Below are positions 23,217-34,837 of a stretch of 64,000 nt of DNA, one piece after another; positions within the stretch are counted from its first letter, which is position 1, and every line of letters begins with the position of its first letter. The stretch is from positions 2,282,095-2,346,094 of the forward strand of contig ML133432.1 of the NCBI GenBank assembly GCA_003864495.1, in the 5' to 3' direction. The position numbers and the translations under genes are program-made. The stretch is from Nemopilema nomurai. Taxonomy: Eukaryota > Cnidaria > Scyphozoa > Rhizostomeae > Rhizostomatidae. The notes under the pieces were generated by a model that had not been told where the DNA came from, did no database searches, and saw only the letters and a program-made list of their open reading frames with translations.

Positions 23217-26200
23217 AAAACAGGGAAGCAAAGATGCCAGATTCTCCTGCTCCCAATTCTACAGCAATCTCAATGCCAAGTGCTTCAGTTGCCTCAATTG
23301 CCTCATCACCAGTCAACACCCATCCACCAAGCAGTGGTCCCATGGCTCATGATGGCAGGCCAGTTACATCAATAAACCCAACCATAGTTAATGGTCACCC
23401 ATCAAGCCCCGGGAGACCACTATCACCAAGTTTGGCAAACAGCAGCCAATTGCCCCCAACTTGTGGAGCCAGACAACTGAGCAAATTGAAGAGGTTTTTA
23501 ACCACCCTTCAGCAGTTTGGCTCAGACATTTCACCTGAAATAGGAGAACGAGTCAGGAGTCTCATTGTCAGCCTCGTAGTGAGTTACCATTTTGAAAGTA
23601 GAAATCCAGCAACATCAATCAATCTGTTGTAAAAGTATTTCGTGGATCTTTATGTATAGATGAATGGGAATCTATTTGAAATATTGTCCTTGCTGAAACA
23701 ATCTAAGAGGATACCAGAAATTTAATGCTAGTTTGAATGGTTTTCCTTGTTTACCTATCCCATTTGTGATAATACACATCATGCCCTACCTGTCATTTTC
23801 TAAAGAAGATCATTTTTACGGAAAGGTTCCTTTTCAGTTAAACATATTAACAAATCACTTTGCCATAAGCCAATTTATAGGATAGGGAAATAAAGACTGA
23901 CAGCAAGTGAAAATGAATCCAAAAGAGTGACACAGCCTTATACTAAGTTGTCATGTAAAATGCTGGCAATGGTATATTGGTACATAGTGTAATACACACA
24001 AAATCTTATTCATATTGAAAGGTTTTGTTATATGAAGTAGGTGCAAAAACAATTTTCCAGAAGCATGAAATGATCTGGCCCTTTGATCAACAAGATCAAG
24101 CCATATTTGTCTAATTATTTTCCTTGCTATTTTTCAAGAATAATGCAATGACAGTTGAGGAATTCCATCAGCAATTGCAAGATGCTACAAACTTTCCATT
24201 GAGACCATTTGTTATTCCATTTTTAAAGGTATGTCAGCTTCTTGAGCATCATCACATGCTTGAATATTACCAATTTGATTATCTGATTTTAAATCAAATG
24301 AAAATAAAGGTGTAGGGCAAAAGAGACAGTATGTTTATAGTTAATAAAGCTATTGAATTTGTTGTTGTTTATTAGGTGGGTAAGTTAACTCAATTTTGTC
24401 TTTTTGGTACCAATTTTAGGCAAACCTTCCATTACTACAACAAGAACTGATTCAGTGTTCTCAGATGGCAAAGCAGTCTCCACACCAATATATGAATCAG
24501 CATGAACCCCTTTTACATGACAGGGAGAGACTTCATTTAGACCCAGAGGAGTTTGTTGGTGAAAGGGTTGGAGAGAAACGAAAGGTTGAACATGAAAGGT
24601 ATCATCAATTTTTCTTTAGACATATTAGAAAAATTTTGAGTATATATATTTTATTTGGTTAATATTCTTGTCAATTCCTTTGTTGAGCTTTTCTTGTTTT
24701 TGTTACTATCATTCAATGAATATATTTACTTGGCTATTTCCTTTTTGTTAGCTCTTTTTTGTTTAAATTTATATATCTTCATTTGGTGACAGCTAAATTT
24801 AGGGTTTAACCTCCCCATAATTTCCCCATTAAACTATCATTAATCAGCCTAATTTTGTGTCTTCATGTAAATGTTTTTTGCAATACCTGTATGCTAATGA
24901 TATTTATATAGTTGTAATAAATTTTTTTCTTAGTTCATTTTCTTTCAGAAGCTCTCACTGCCTATCCATATCACTTGTTTCCTTTTTGTTTGTTTTACTT
25001 CTAAACTCTGTTCTGTTTTTCCACTTCCATCTGTGCTCAAACTGTTTGTGAATTCAATTTAATTTCATTTTATTTTTGTGGTGTAACCTGTGTGCTTTTT
25101 GTTCTATTGTTATAGGGGACTTCATTTAAAAATTTTGTTTAAAAGATGAAGCAAACGTCTCTTTTAATTAAACAAGCAGCTCAGAGTCCAGAAAAAGTTA
25201 TAAACTTCATCCGATTACAGGTTTTATATTTCAAACCTTCCTCATGACTAACTTAAAGCAAAAAAATTTTCAATCACTTTCATTATTTATGATTCAAATT
25301 CCTAAAAAACCTTCCTCAATTTTGACATAACCAGGCAATAAATTTTTCTGGACTCTGAAGCAAATTATCATAAGTGAACACTTTTAGTTTTGCCCTACGC
25401 AACGTTGACAATTGCTAGTATGTGGCTCACCAAAAGGGAGATAGAGAAGTGGCACCCCAACCTCCATGACAATTGTCACAGGAGCATGTGCGAGATGTGA
25501 AGAATCACAAGTTACTCGGCGACCAGTGTGATGTCTGCTTTGGCTGGTTGCTGCCTTGGTGAAATTTAGCAATATTGTCTGTTAATACGTTGTACTGCCG
25601 TAGACACGTGCCGTGCTATACTTATTTAATGGAAAGCAGGTAGTCCATATATTGATTATTTTGAATTTACTAGTAATTTCAATGGCGACAGGTGCCTGCT
25701 CGAGGCATGCATAATCATCGTATTCCAATCACCGCTGGATCGACTTTAACCCACTGTTTTGCACGATTCTCCTTCTACAGCGCAATTAGGCATTATGGCA
25801 TTGCCAGTGATTCGTACTGCGCAGAAATGGGGTCAGGTTTACTTCTGGCTTCTGCTGCCAACTTCCCTTGATCTAGTAGATTTACTAGCATGAAAACGGT
25901 TTCAATGCACATACAATTAATCTTTTGGAGGAAAGATATTCGATATCACCAATCCTTGGCCTTGTTATTTTCGTTGTTTATAACAAAATCTTTGAAACTT
26001 AGTTCAGTTTCAGACTCTTTTATTGCGGAGTGATTTGCTAATGCCAATTCATGTGGCAGTTAAATTGTTCTTTATTGTTTAAAAAGCTCATAGGTTAACA
26101 TTTCACAAGCACCGAAGCGCCACCGGCTGTCATCCGCGCTATTACCATGGTTACATGACAAGTCAGCGGGGAATTCCAATGCGCAGGTGTCAGCCACATG

Positions 26201-29200
26201 CTCACGCTAATGCCGCCCTTCTCCCAGCAAGTGTTCGACCCGCTCATTGTAAATGCAAAAGACCTGTGCAGTCACAACAAATCGTGCTTGTAATTTTTTA
26301 AATGTAATCACTTCCAACTTGTTATGATCTCTGCAAGCAATGTAGTTTATATAATATAGTGAGCATGCTGCGATTCTGCCATTTGTGAACCAGTATTACA
26401 GGGATCGAAAGATTTGATTGGAAAAATAAAGTCGTGTTTTAGAGTGGTTTACAGGAAATATTGGCCAACCAAATTGAACCAACGTTCTAACAAGTCTTTT
26501 TTTATTACAAGAAACTCACTACACGAAGCGGCTATAGATATTCAGTTTGAAAACTTAGCAAGAATTCAACAAAATTAAAAAATTGTTTGGATTGTGTAGG
26601 ATTATACAACGCTTCATTTTATTTACGCATGAATGATGGTTATGCACGCGATAGGATTTTTGTTTATAGGTTAGGTTTAAATAGGCTATCGCTGATCAAT
26701 GTTGTGGCATTGTATGTTTTCTGGTTTATCCAAATGCGATGTCTGCACTGCGATGTTGGTGATTCTGTAACTATAGCCTCATCGGATGAATCTGGTATGA
26801 GGATCTGTTCTGCTCAGTTTGTCGCGGGCTTGTTCTGCCAGACCGACCAAGCACTAAGAGTGGATCGATCGCTGCTTCTGTCGGGGGGTAATGACCTAGT
26901 AAAGAATAACGATGAGCGAATTTCCTTGCAGGCCGAAGGAGAATGGCATACCTGACATAGGCTTATCACCAAACAAGAGAACTTGCCCGGGTAGGGTTTG
27001 CTTTTTCTTCAGTCTTGTGCTAGGATCTTTGTTAATATGCAGCCATGTTCGTTAAAAATGAAAAAACTCTCGAGTTTATTGTTTTTATATTTGTGTGCAG
27101 TATTTAAGTCTCACTGGCAGTTATTTCCCAGTGAACAATCAAATGTTGCAGATTGTTGTGTTTTCAATTCTTTTTTCTCTTTTGCAGCCCCGTCAGACAT
27201 GGATGGCTCTGTTTTTGCTGAAAGACTGCTCGATAGCATCAAACAAGATTCAGACGACTGGCGAAATGTTGAAACGGTCTGTCCCTACGCGAACGTATTT
27301 TTTATTATCGGCTTTTATTTTCGCGATTGGTTTTCAGCCCGATTACTAGTTAGGAGTTTTATTTAATCTGCGCATCTTTGACACGAAAGCGACACTTGGG
27401 TCTTCTCTTAGTCATGGCGGCTGGGGAACAGGAAGGTAGCTAAACTAGGACTAGCTCCTGCGTAGCCCAGTAGCGTCTAAAACCCCAGCGAGCAGCTTAG
27501 GCTAAGAGTCTTAAAATCTACGTAAACCATCTTTCCTCTAAAAGGTGACCGCTTTTTCGATCCATAATTGTATTGCCAATCTTTCCGCACATCTTTAGTC
27601 ATCAGTCTTTTAGTTCAGTTTCTTGTGTGTATTCTTTCTACTGACAAGCTCGCTTCGTGCTCTTATCCTTACTTGCAGTTTTGATCTACCACTTTGATCT
27701 GCATGGTTTCTGTTAACTGCGGTTATGACGAAGAATGATAATTGCTTTTAGATGTTGCAGTGTGTGATGAGCATTATAGAAAAAGCAAAGCGAGCTGTCT
27801 CCGTATTGCAAGAGAGATGCATCCGTGACAGAGAGGAAATGGCCACATGGGCAAGACGAATGACAGATGAGGCAGAGGCTGAAGTCAAAAGAAGGGCAGG
27901 TAGGCATGTCTTTATCATTTCGCCCCTGTTTTAGAGTGATTTCATTTATATATTTCAATGTTTTGAGTTCACTTGGGTATCCTTTGCTGGAGTTGCAGTA
28001 ACCTGTCTCTTCCGTGTATTTCAAGGACTAGTCTGTATTATATCAAATACTCCTTGACTGCTCAAGCTGTAAATGTTTGTGTAGTCAATTTTAAGGTTAG
28101 CTTCCTTTTGTGAAACTAATGGTCTTTCGGCTTCTTTAGAGATCATTAGAGGGTTGCTATGAAAATCTGTAGTTTAGGTCAATCTTAAGTTTGACACGTA
28201 CCAAGCATACCAATATTCTACATGTTTGTCAGTGTTAAAGGTAAACCCATCATTTCTCCTGCAGAATCGCATGTCTTCCTATTAACATCGTTTCTCTTCT
28301 CTACATAAAAACGGAATTAAGCTTGTGTCTCTGCTTAAAAATTCATTTACTTGCAATTGTCCTTTTAAAGCCGACCTGATGACAAAGACGTTGAAGCAAA
28401 CAGAGGACAGAGTGGCGGAGGTGAGACGAAGGGCCGAGGAAGCAGTGAGTGACGTAAAGCGCCAGGCTGTCATTGAATTGCAAAAGGCGGTCTGCGCTGC
28501 GGAGGAGAAAGCTAACGACGCCTTGGCACAAGCGCACCAGAGAATGGACAAGGCCGTTACAGAAGCAAGGAGGCAAGCTACAGACGAAACACTAAGCATG
28601 GTAAATAAGCAAGACAATTCGCGTGAGGTATGCACCATGTACAGCAGCTCTGGAAGTCCTTCCGCCGGCATTACATCTCTAGAGAGGCAACTAGAAAGAC
28701 AAGTTTTGAATACATAAATAGGTGTTTGAAGCTTGCTTTGGGCATGGACAGTCTTTGGCACCTGTGCTTATCTCGAGTCAATGCTCAACATTTCTAGAGT
28801 ACATTGCATGATATATATATTTATATTTGTAAGTGTGAAGTGCACAAGTAACGGAAAGATTCGATGTACTTGAATCACATTTATTACTACCAAGTGGAAC
28901 TAGGACTGGCATGGTACTCTTTAACCGATTGAATATTTATTTATTGGTATGACTGGTCTGTCAAAATATTGATATATTATGTACATATCATTTCCTGTCA
29001 GTTCAAATTTGTGTTGCTATGTTTGGTATAACGAGTCCGCATAATATCCGAAATTCGTGAGCACATGGAGGAGGAACATTTAGAGGCTCTTATAAACCTT
29101 CAGTTTTCCGTAATCACTGGTTTGCAGTCAATTTCAATAAATGTATCGATTCGTTCAGTGTCTTGTTCATGTACAAGCTGAAGTACTTATCTTTCTGCAG

Positions 29201-29494
29201 AATTGCTGGAACTGTGGGCGCAAAGCCAACGAAACCTGCAGTGGCTGCAATGTGGCGAGGTACTGCGGAGCCTTTTGTCAGCACAAGGACTGGGAGAATC
29301 ACCAGAGGGATTGTGGCAAGCAAGGAAACTCTTCGGAAAGGAGGTCACCAAAGTCCGGAGAGCGCGCGTCGCCAGAAAAGCGAGCGAGCCCAACCTCGAG
29401 AGGAGGCACGACCCCCGTGTCCCCAGCAAACAGTGCCAACTCCGACCCCATCACATCCCTCAGTGATTATGTCAGGAAAACACCAACGTCCTGA
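23217..29494 (+). CDS. CBFA2T (RUNX1T1-like): MTG/ETO/Nervy-family transcriptional co-repressor
   Basis: This encodes a nuclear co-repressor scaffold that links DNA-binding factors to histone deacetylase complexes. The coding exons are 23217(ATG 23234)-23578, 24139-24228, 24420-24598, 26932-26990, 27188-27276, 27752-27899, 28371-28627 and 29201-29494. All have AG/GT borders and matching phases, giving 486 residues. The domains run as follows: a Ser/Pro-rich N-terminus from MPDSPAP; the TAFH/NHR1 domain ([20 protein letters not shown] to [10 protein letters not shown]); the short KENG...PNKRTCP linker; the NHR2 tetramerisation helix ([20 protein letters not shown]); the NHR3 coiled coil ([19 protein letters not shown]); the MYND zinc finger with its Cys/His ligands ([13 protein letters not shown]...[13 protein letters not shown]); and a Ser/Pro tail. 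The exon begins at an acceptor 17 nt before the ATG with an open frame (NREAK), as in vertebrate isoforms with alternative first exons, so an upstream coding exon is likely. The protein is shorter than vertebrate members mainly between NHR1 and NHR2. Confidence 0.95.
25182..25357. repeat. Short inverted-repeat element in MTG-gene intron
   Basis: The 15-mer CAGAGTCCAGAAAAA at 25182-25196 is repeated in perfect inverse at 25343-25357, enclosing about 145 AT-rich bp. It lies in the intron between exons 3 and 4 of the MTG-family gene. It is MITE-like, but no clear target duplication was found. Confidence 0.45.
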
Positions 29495-31926
29495 AAAATG
29501 CGGGTGGGAGTTGTAAAAAGAAACAGCTTAGTTAGTTCTCTGACTGTTCCACTAACTAAAGTTTTCCTAACTTACTCCACAACTGATGTGGGATTTTAAC
29601 TGTTAATTGCGGGAGGTTCTCGTGTAAATTTGCCGCAAAAGGGTAGAGTCTTGATTGTTTCTGTCATGCGTTGCAGTCGTACATTAAAACTTTAGGATTA
29701 TTAATGTTTAAGGCATTGTAGACTAACTTGTTCTGAAAGGACAAACATCGTGAAATGGGGATTCTCTCACGGCCTTGAGCAAGTATTCGTCACCAAGGAA
29801 GTAACCATTTTGTGCATGGTGATCTTCGATTTCTTCTGCCTTCACTGTTGATCGTCAGTACCTTCACTTTATCTTTCGGTTGCAATCGGATTATTTCCAT
29901 CTTGTTTGTTGAGTAGCATTGCTCAATCATATTTCCCGACGTTTTTCACTGCCGAAGAGTAGTCTAGATGTAAACTGCCAGTTGTCGTTTTCTCACCTGC
30001 GATTGCTCCCCTTCCCTCCTCCCCAATCACCCCCTTAACATGCCTGAGACGCTTTTGCGACTGCAGCAGGCCCATCAACGGTGTTTTAACCTTCGATGTT
30101 GTTCCCAGCATTCTTTCAGGATCTTGTCTTGTGGTTTCTTATTCAATGGCTTGGATTCGTTTACCACTGTTTAGTTTGTAGACAACGAGTAAAGAAACTT
30201 TGTCGCATAACATTTGTTATTGAGCCGAAAGTGGCCTTGAGGTAAGGAAAAGGATTTACCTGCTGTTGTAGTCCATTGATACCTGGTTAAAGTGGATTGA
30301 TTTCTTGTTTATGTGCATGCTTAAGTATGACTGCCCATAACGAGTTAAGTCTACAGTCGTTAATGACGTTGAAAAGATGCTTGCAGAGATAATTCATCGA
30401 TGGGTTAATGCTGTAAGTTTAGGTGTGCAGTGCATATTCGTCTCTCAACCCTAAACGACGAGAATGCCTTGCTTTCCCTGTACGTGCTTCTCAAGAAGGG
30501 ATGGCTGTATACTTGAAATCGCTGTCGTCAGCATTCCGTAGGCTAGCTAGGAAGGCCTACCAAAGTCCTTTTGATTTCCTTATTTACTACGCTTTTATAC
30601 ACAGTCTTCATTTCTAACTTGGAGTCGGGGGTAATGTTTAATTTCTGCTATACTAACGACGTCGTGACGTAATTGGGTGTTTCCTTTGTGTACTAGCGTA
30701 AACTAGCACTTTCATTTATGTAAATAGATTATATTTTTATAACAAAGACTGAAACAAAGCATCGCTGCTGTAAACGCATGTCTTCCGTAGGAGTATTGGT
30801 GATCAAATTATGTCCATGTTGTGGTTACAATTTCTTCTAAATTTTCCTTCTGCCAAAAATTGAAAAATAAGGAAATTTTTGTCGGTGATTTTATTTGTAA
30901 TTTTGTTTTTAGCTGTACGTCTATGGACAACACGCGATTCGCTTTAGTTAAAAGTGTTAAGAATTCTTCAAGCCAGAAAGAAAAACATCTATAAACCTTT
31001 TCCATTTGAACGCAAGTAATGTATATTCCTTCATTATTCGATTAACGTGGATATAAAAAGGTTTTCATCTACCATGTGCAGGCTAGGCCATGACACTTAA
31101 AAAGTACAAATAAACAACAACAACAACAACAACAAGAGAGCTGATACTGCTCAATCAACTGTTCAGTTTCTCTTATTGAATTCTAACAAAAAGTCATGTC
31201 ATGAACTTCTTTACGGTCATTGCAGACATTCCTGCAACAGGATATTGGAACTAGACGATCACCAGTAGAACTTCAAAGCACATGTAGTTGAAATTTGGCG
31301 TTGCTTGCCTTTGGGCAACTACAATGCCTGCCAAAAACCCTTAGAACGCCACAGTATTTTCTCCTGTTTTCCGTCCTTCACTTTTTTGATCTACGCGAGT
31401 CAAAGAATTGCCGTTAGTGTTTCAACAATTTATGCAGGCATTGTGCTTCAGAATTCAGAATACGACTTACAACATGATTTCAGTAGCAAGAAATCTGGTT
31501 TTCTGTCCCGACCAACATATCGTTCTAGAGGAAACCTTTGTCTCTTTCGTGAGAAAGGTTCAGCTATCTACTTGCCACCCCGCCAGAAATTGTTTGGCCA
31601 TTTGGCAGAAACCTGGCACATTTTGCACAGACAACCATTTTGACAGACAGACATTTTGGACTTGCAGGCAAGTTCTGAATATTTACATCGTTACTGTGAA
31701 TGTTTAAATTGATACTGAAAAATGTATATTCTATGTGAAAATAAGACAATTTCAAAGGGAGAAAGAGTTACTTCAAATACATGAATAGCCCAGTTTAGTT
31801 TTAGCAATAAATAACGCAATGATAGCTGTCGTACTTTATATCTATGATGAGAAGAGGCGACGAGGTTTCTAGCAAAGTGGGGTCTAAGTTTGGGATAAGA
31901 AATGCATGAGATTAGTATTGTAGGCA
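29495..31926. other. 3' UTR of the MTG-family gene and intergenic spacer
   Basis: This is the probable long 3' UTR of the MTG-family gene, with an ATTAAA near 29682. An AATAAA near 31109 runs into an (AAC)n tract at about 31112-31136. No coding motif was recognised. Confidence 0.4.
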
Positions 31927-32808
31927 TTACATCCTAGTCACCGTCCTTTGCGTTGGGTCAAATGTCACTGAACTGTCCTGTCTCCCAAACAGCAGCTGCT
32001 TCAGTCGCCTTTTCGTTTGCCTTTGGAGAAACACGTAAATCAGTGGATCCGCGATCAGATACAAACTCCAAACCAACCCAATCGCCTTTTCAATCATCTC
32101 ATCATCGTTCCCTTTCACTATAACCAACGCGGTATAAACAGCATCAGGAATAGCTACAAATGCGATGAAGCTGGCAATTATAAGACCGGCTACAAAGAAG
32201 AACTTTCCGTGCTGTCGCCTGTACTGGCTTCGGCTCTGCGTGGAGAAACGCGATAGATTGTTCCTTGTAGCCAAGAGCGCCTTCAGTATCGTCCCATATG
32301 TAGCTATAGCCAGAACTATGATTGTACCATCCAAGACTGAAAATACAATCTTATAATAGATTTCATACAAAGCATTATAGTTGGCAAAGAAAAATGGAAC
32401 TATTCCTCCAGTTCCTACAAGCCAGGATACACCGACCGCTGCCATGAGTCTCTTCTTGGTCACTTTCATATTGTACAGCAACGGGAAGAGTGTAGCCACG
32501 AACCTGTCGGTGGTGAGAGTGATGACAATGAGATCATTGACACCATACAGACCTCCATTGATGATGTCGAAAACTTGATACTCCCGATCATTGTCTCCGC
32601 GGCTATTGAGCTCCAGCAGGCAAAGCACACACTCGGTTATCGTCAGCAAAATCTTGACAACACTCAAGTTGACGAGAATCAAATTGGGTCCACTTATTGG
32701 AATTCTTGGTGCACAAAGAAGATAAATGCCCAGGGAGTTCAGTAACAGAGCAAGAAACAGAATGATAAACGTGAGAACGTAGAATGCCACGGCAGTATTC
32801 GTTATCAT
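31927..32808 (-). CDS. Divergent rhodopsin-like (class A) orphan GPCR
   Basis: This is an intronless coding region of 293 residues with seven hydrophobic segments. The N-terminus is only about 6 residues long. Visible class A landmarks are Asn in TM1 (LLLNSLGIYLL), TDRF at the end of TM3 in place of DRY, Trp in TM4 (VGVSWLVG), Pro in TM6 (FVAIPDAVY), and DPLIY in TM7 in place of NPxxY. A basic intracellular tail follows (QTKRRLKQLLF). Departures from the family are several. The TM2 Asp (position 2.50, usually in LAxxD) is Lys (NLSVVKILL, codon AAG). The TM6 toggle Trp is missing. I see no Cys at the top of TM3 or in the second extracellular loop for the usual disulfide. An acceptor-like TTGCAG two bases before the ATG suggests a 5' UTR intron. 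The ligand is unknown. Lineage-expanded orphan receptors of cnidarians often look like this. Confidence 0.85.
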   Translation of the reverse strand: MITNTAVAFYVLTFIILFLALLLNSLGIYLLCAPRIPISGPNLILVNLSVVKILLTITECVLCLLELNSRGDNDREYQVFDIINGGLYGVNDLIVITLTTDRFVATLFPLLYNMKVTKKRLMAAVGVSWLVGTGGIVPFFFANYNALYEIYYKIVFSVLDGTIIVLAIATYGTILKALLATRNNLSRFSTQSRSQYRRQHGKFFFVAGLIIASFIAFVAIPDAVYTALVIVKGNDDEMIEKAIGLVWSLYLIADPLIYVFLQRQTKRRLKQLLFGRQDSSVTFDPTQRTVTRM

Positions 32809-33380
32809 TCCTGCAATTTGCTAGCAGCGATGAAAGGGAAGTGATCAGGCAGCTTTCATCCCTCGTGTTTGTCGAGCCTACCTGCAGAAAAGTCAAGTAT
32901 CCTTGTTAATACTGAAAGAAGACTACCGAAAGTACATTCAAATAATCATAATTAGTGGCAGATGCTGTTAAGCGTTATCATGCACAGGTACACTTCTTTG
33001 GAGAAGAAGCCTAACAGAGATGCCACACTCAAGGGAACAGACGCCAAATGAGCAAGGACGCCGATGCTGAGTGAAGGAGGGCTACTTTTTAATGGCGATC
33101 AAAAAATTGCAGACTGCAATGAACGCTTTCACCTTCCGGCTCAGAAATGATGATTGTCTAGCTGAAAATGTTCTTTCCTTTCCCAGTTTAAGTTCATTCG
33201 CTACAAGCAATAGTTACTTGGATTCCAACTGTTTTTTTGCTCAATAACTCGAGCCTGCCCTCGTCAAGCAAATAAGGCTACAGCACGGCCATTGAATTTT
33301 TCCAAGTCCGAGACTCGATACGAACACAGTAATTCAATATTCTCTTTAAAAACTCACAATGCAACCTGATTTGTGGCTTT
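32809..33380. other. GPCR upstream region
   Basis: This likely holds the 5' UTR intron and promoter of the minus-strand GPCR. A second acceptor-like CTGCAG occurs near 32882. No other gene was seen. Confidence 0.35.
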
Positions 33381-33800
33381 AGTGGCCAATGAAATGGAGT
33401 CTCTTACTTTAGTGGCCAATGAAATGGAGTCTCTTACTTTAGTGGCCAATGAAATGGAGTCTCTTACTTTAGTGGCCAATGAAATGGAGTCTCTTACTTT
33501 AGTGGCCAATGAAATGGAGTCTCTTACTTTAGTGGCCAATGAAATGGAGTCTCTTACTTTAGTGGCCAATGAAATGGAGTCTCTTACTTTGGTGGCCAAT
33601 GAAATGGAGTCTTTTACTTTGGTGGCCAATGAAATGGAGTCTCTTACTTTAGTGGCCAATGAAATGGAGTCTCTTACTTTAGTGGCCAATGAAATGGAGT
33701 CTCTTACTTTAGTGGCCAATGAAATGGAGTCTCTTACTTTGGTGGCCAATGAAATGGAGTCTTTTACTTTGGTGGCCAATGAAATGGAGTCTCTTACTTT
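33381..33800. repeat. Minisatellite: 14 x 30 bp, CCAAT in each unit
   Basis: There are exactly 14 tandem copies of a 30 bp unit that begins AGTGGCCAATGAAATGGAGT. Variation is limited to A/G at base 1 and C/T in the CTCTTA part. A variant pair at 33591/33621 recurs at 33741/33771, which indicates a 5-unit (150 bp) block duplication. Because 30 is divisible by 3, the array is open in one frame on each strand (about 150 residues). I read this as non-coding. Confidence 0.95.
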
Positions 33801-33860
33801 ACTGTTAGTTTGCAGTTGAAAATTCGTAGCTTTGCACACTATTGCTAATAGAAAACAACT

Positions 33861-34071
33861 AAGGTGAATAACCGATACACAATATAATGGTTATTGAATA
33901 ATCGATGAATAACCGATACACAATATAATGGTTATTGAATAATCGAATATAACAACAACTAAGGTGAATAACCGATACACAATATAATGGTTATTGAATA
34001 ATCGAATATAACAACAACTAAGGTGAATAACCGATACACAATATAATGGTTATTGAATAAGCGAATATAAC
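33861..34071. repeat. Second tandem array, about 59 bp unit, hairpin-forming
   Basis: A phrase containing GAATAACCGATACACAATAT starts at 33866, 33907, 33966 and 34025, so the spacings are 41, 59 and 59. Each unit carries AATAACC and, about 20 bp later, its complement GGTTATT, so each could fold into a hairpin. It starts 60 bp after the CCAAT array and is unrelated to it in sequence. Confidence 0.85.
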
Positions 34072-34549
34072 TGACGTTGCATTCATATTCTTTGCGTTGA
34101 TTAGAAGTAAAGTTTAACGATGTAATTTCTGTAATTTTTCAGGAATATTTTTCAAGTTAGATACTATTTTATTTCATTTGATATTGCGTTCTATACGTGC
34201 CTACATCTGTATTGTACGATATAAAAACCATATATTGTGTATTGTGGCTTTATTGTCTTAAATGGAGTAATTCTTAAGAAATGAGGAAATCATTCTCGGA
34301 AAATAATTAATCCATAAAGGTTGGATACATATTTTTAAATGTCTCAGAAATTCTCTTGCAAGATAATGTAATTTCTTTTTATGAGCAGTTATCGCCTTTT
34401 CTGTTAAAAGCTGTTCAAACGTTTATTCATACTCATCATGAACTATTCTCATTTCTCTTTCATGAATTCAGATTCGATTATCACTTCCTATTACAAAACA
34501 ACCAGAAAAGGGAACAGTAATTGACAATTGATAATATGAACGTTTTCAG
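34072..34549. other. AT-rich spacer
   Basis: I see no gene or repeat here. Confidence 0.35.
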
Positions 34550-34837
34550 TTAAAAAATCCGCTTCGATTCATCCATACACGTAGCAATCCTAGCTAAAGC
34601 GCTTACTTCTCTTCTGGCTTCCTTATTAAAAACTCTCAAATGGCCATCTCTAATCTCAATTGACTGCAGGGACCGCGCAATTGACTGTTCCCACCAGATG
34701 CCTTTGTCAGAACAAACTTTCGCCATTGCTAATGCATCACCGCATTGTGAAACAAAATACTTACAGCTAAAGGCAGTTTTGTGACACTTTGCAACTTCAT
34801 GTTGCTTTAAGTGTATCAGAACATGCTCCCATTTCAA
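34550..34837 (-). CDS. Possible exon/ORF, unknown protein
   Basis: A minus-strand frame of 95 codons ends at 34550. It begins at a non-ATG codon, so if real it is a terminal exon entered by splicing. Possible acceptors are CACTTAAAG near 34811 and GCCTTTAG near 34774. The C-terminal part (DALAMAKVCSDKGIWWEQS, then EARREVSALARIA) has coding-like composition and reads as helical. No family was recognised and no partner exon was found. Confidence 0.28.
   Translation of the reverse strand: MKWEHVLIHLKQHEVAKCHKTAFSCKYFVSQCGDALAMAKVCSDKGIWWEQSIARSLQSIEIRDGHLRVFNKEARREVSALARIATCMDESKRIF

Noticed and set aside
33354..33839. Repetitive open frames of about 150-160 codons on both strands
   Set aside because: Consequence of a 30 bp tandem unit without stops; no start or splice context, and both strands are open equally.
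33381..34071. CRISPR-like array
   Set aside because: Units are contiguous with no unique spacers, and the window is animal DNA.
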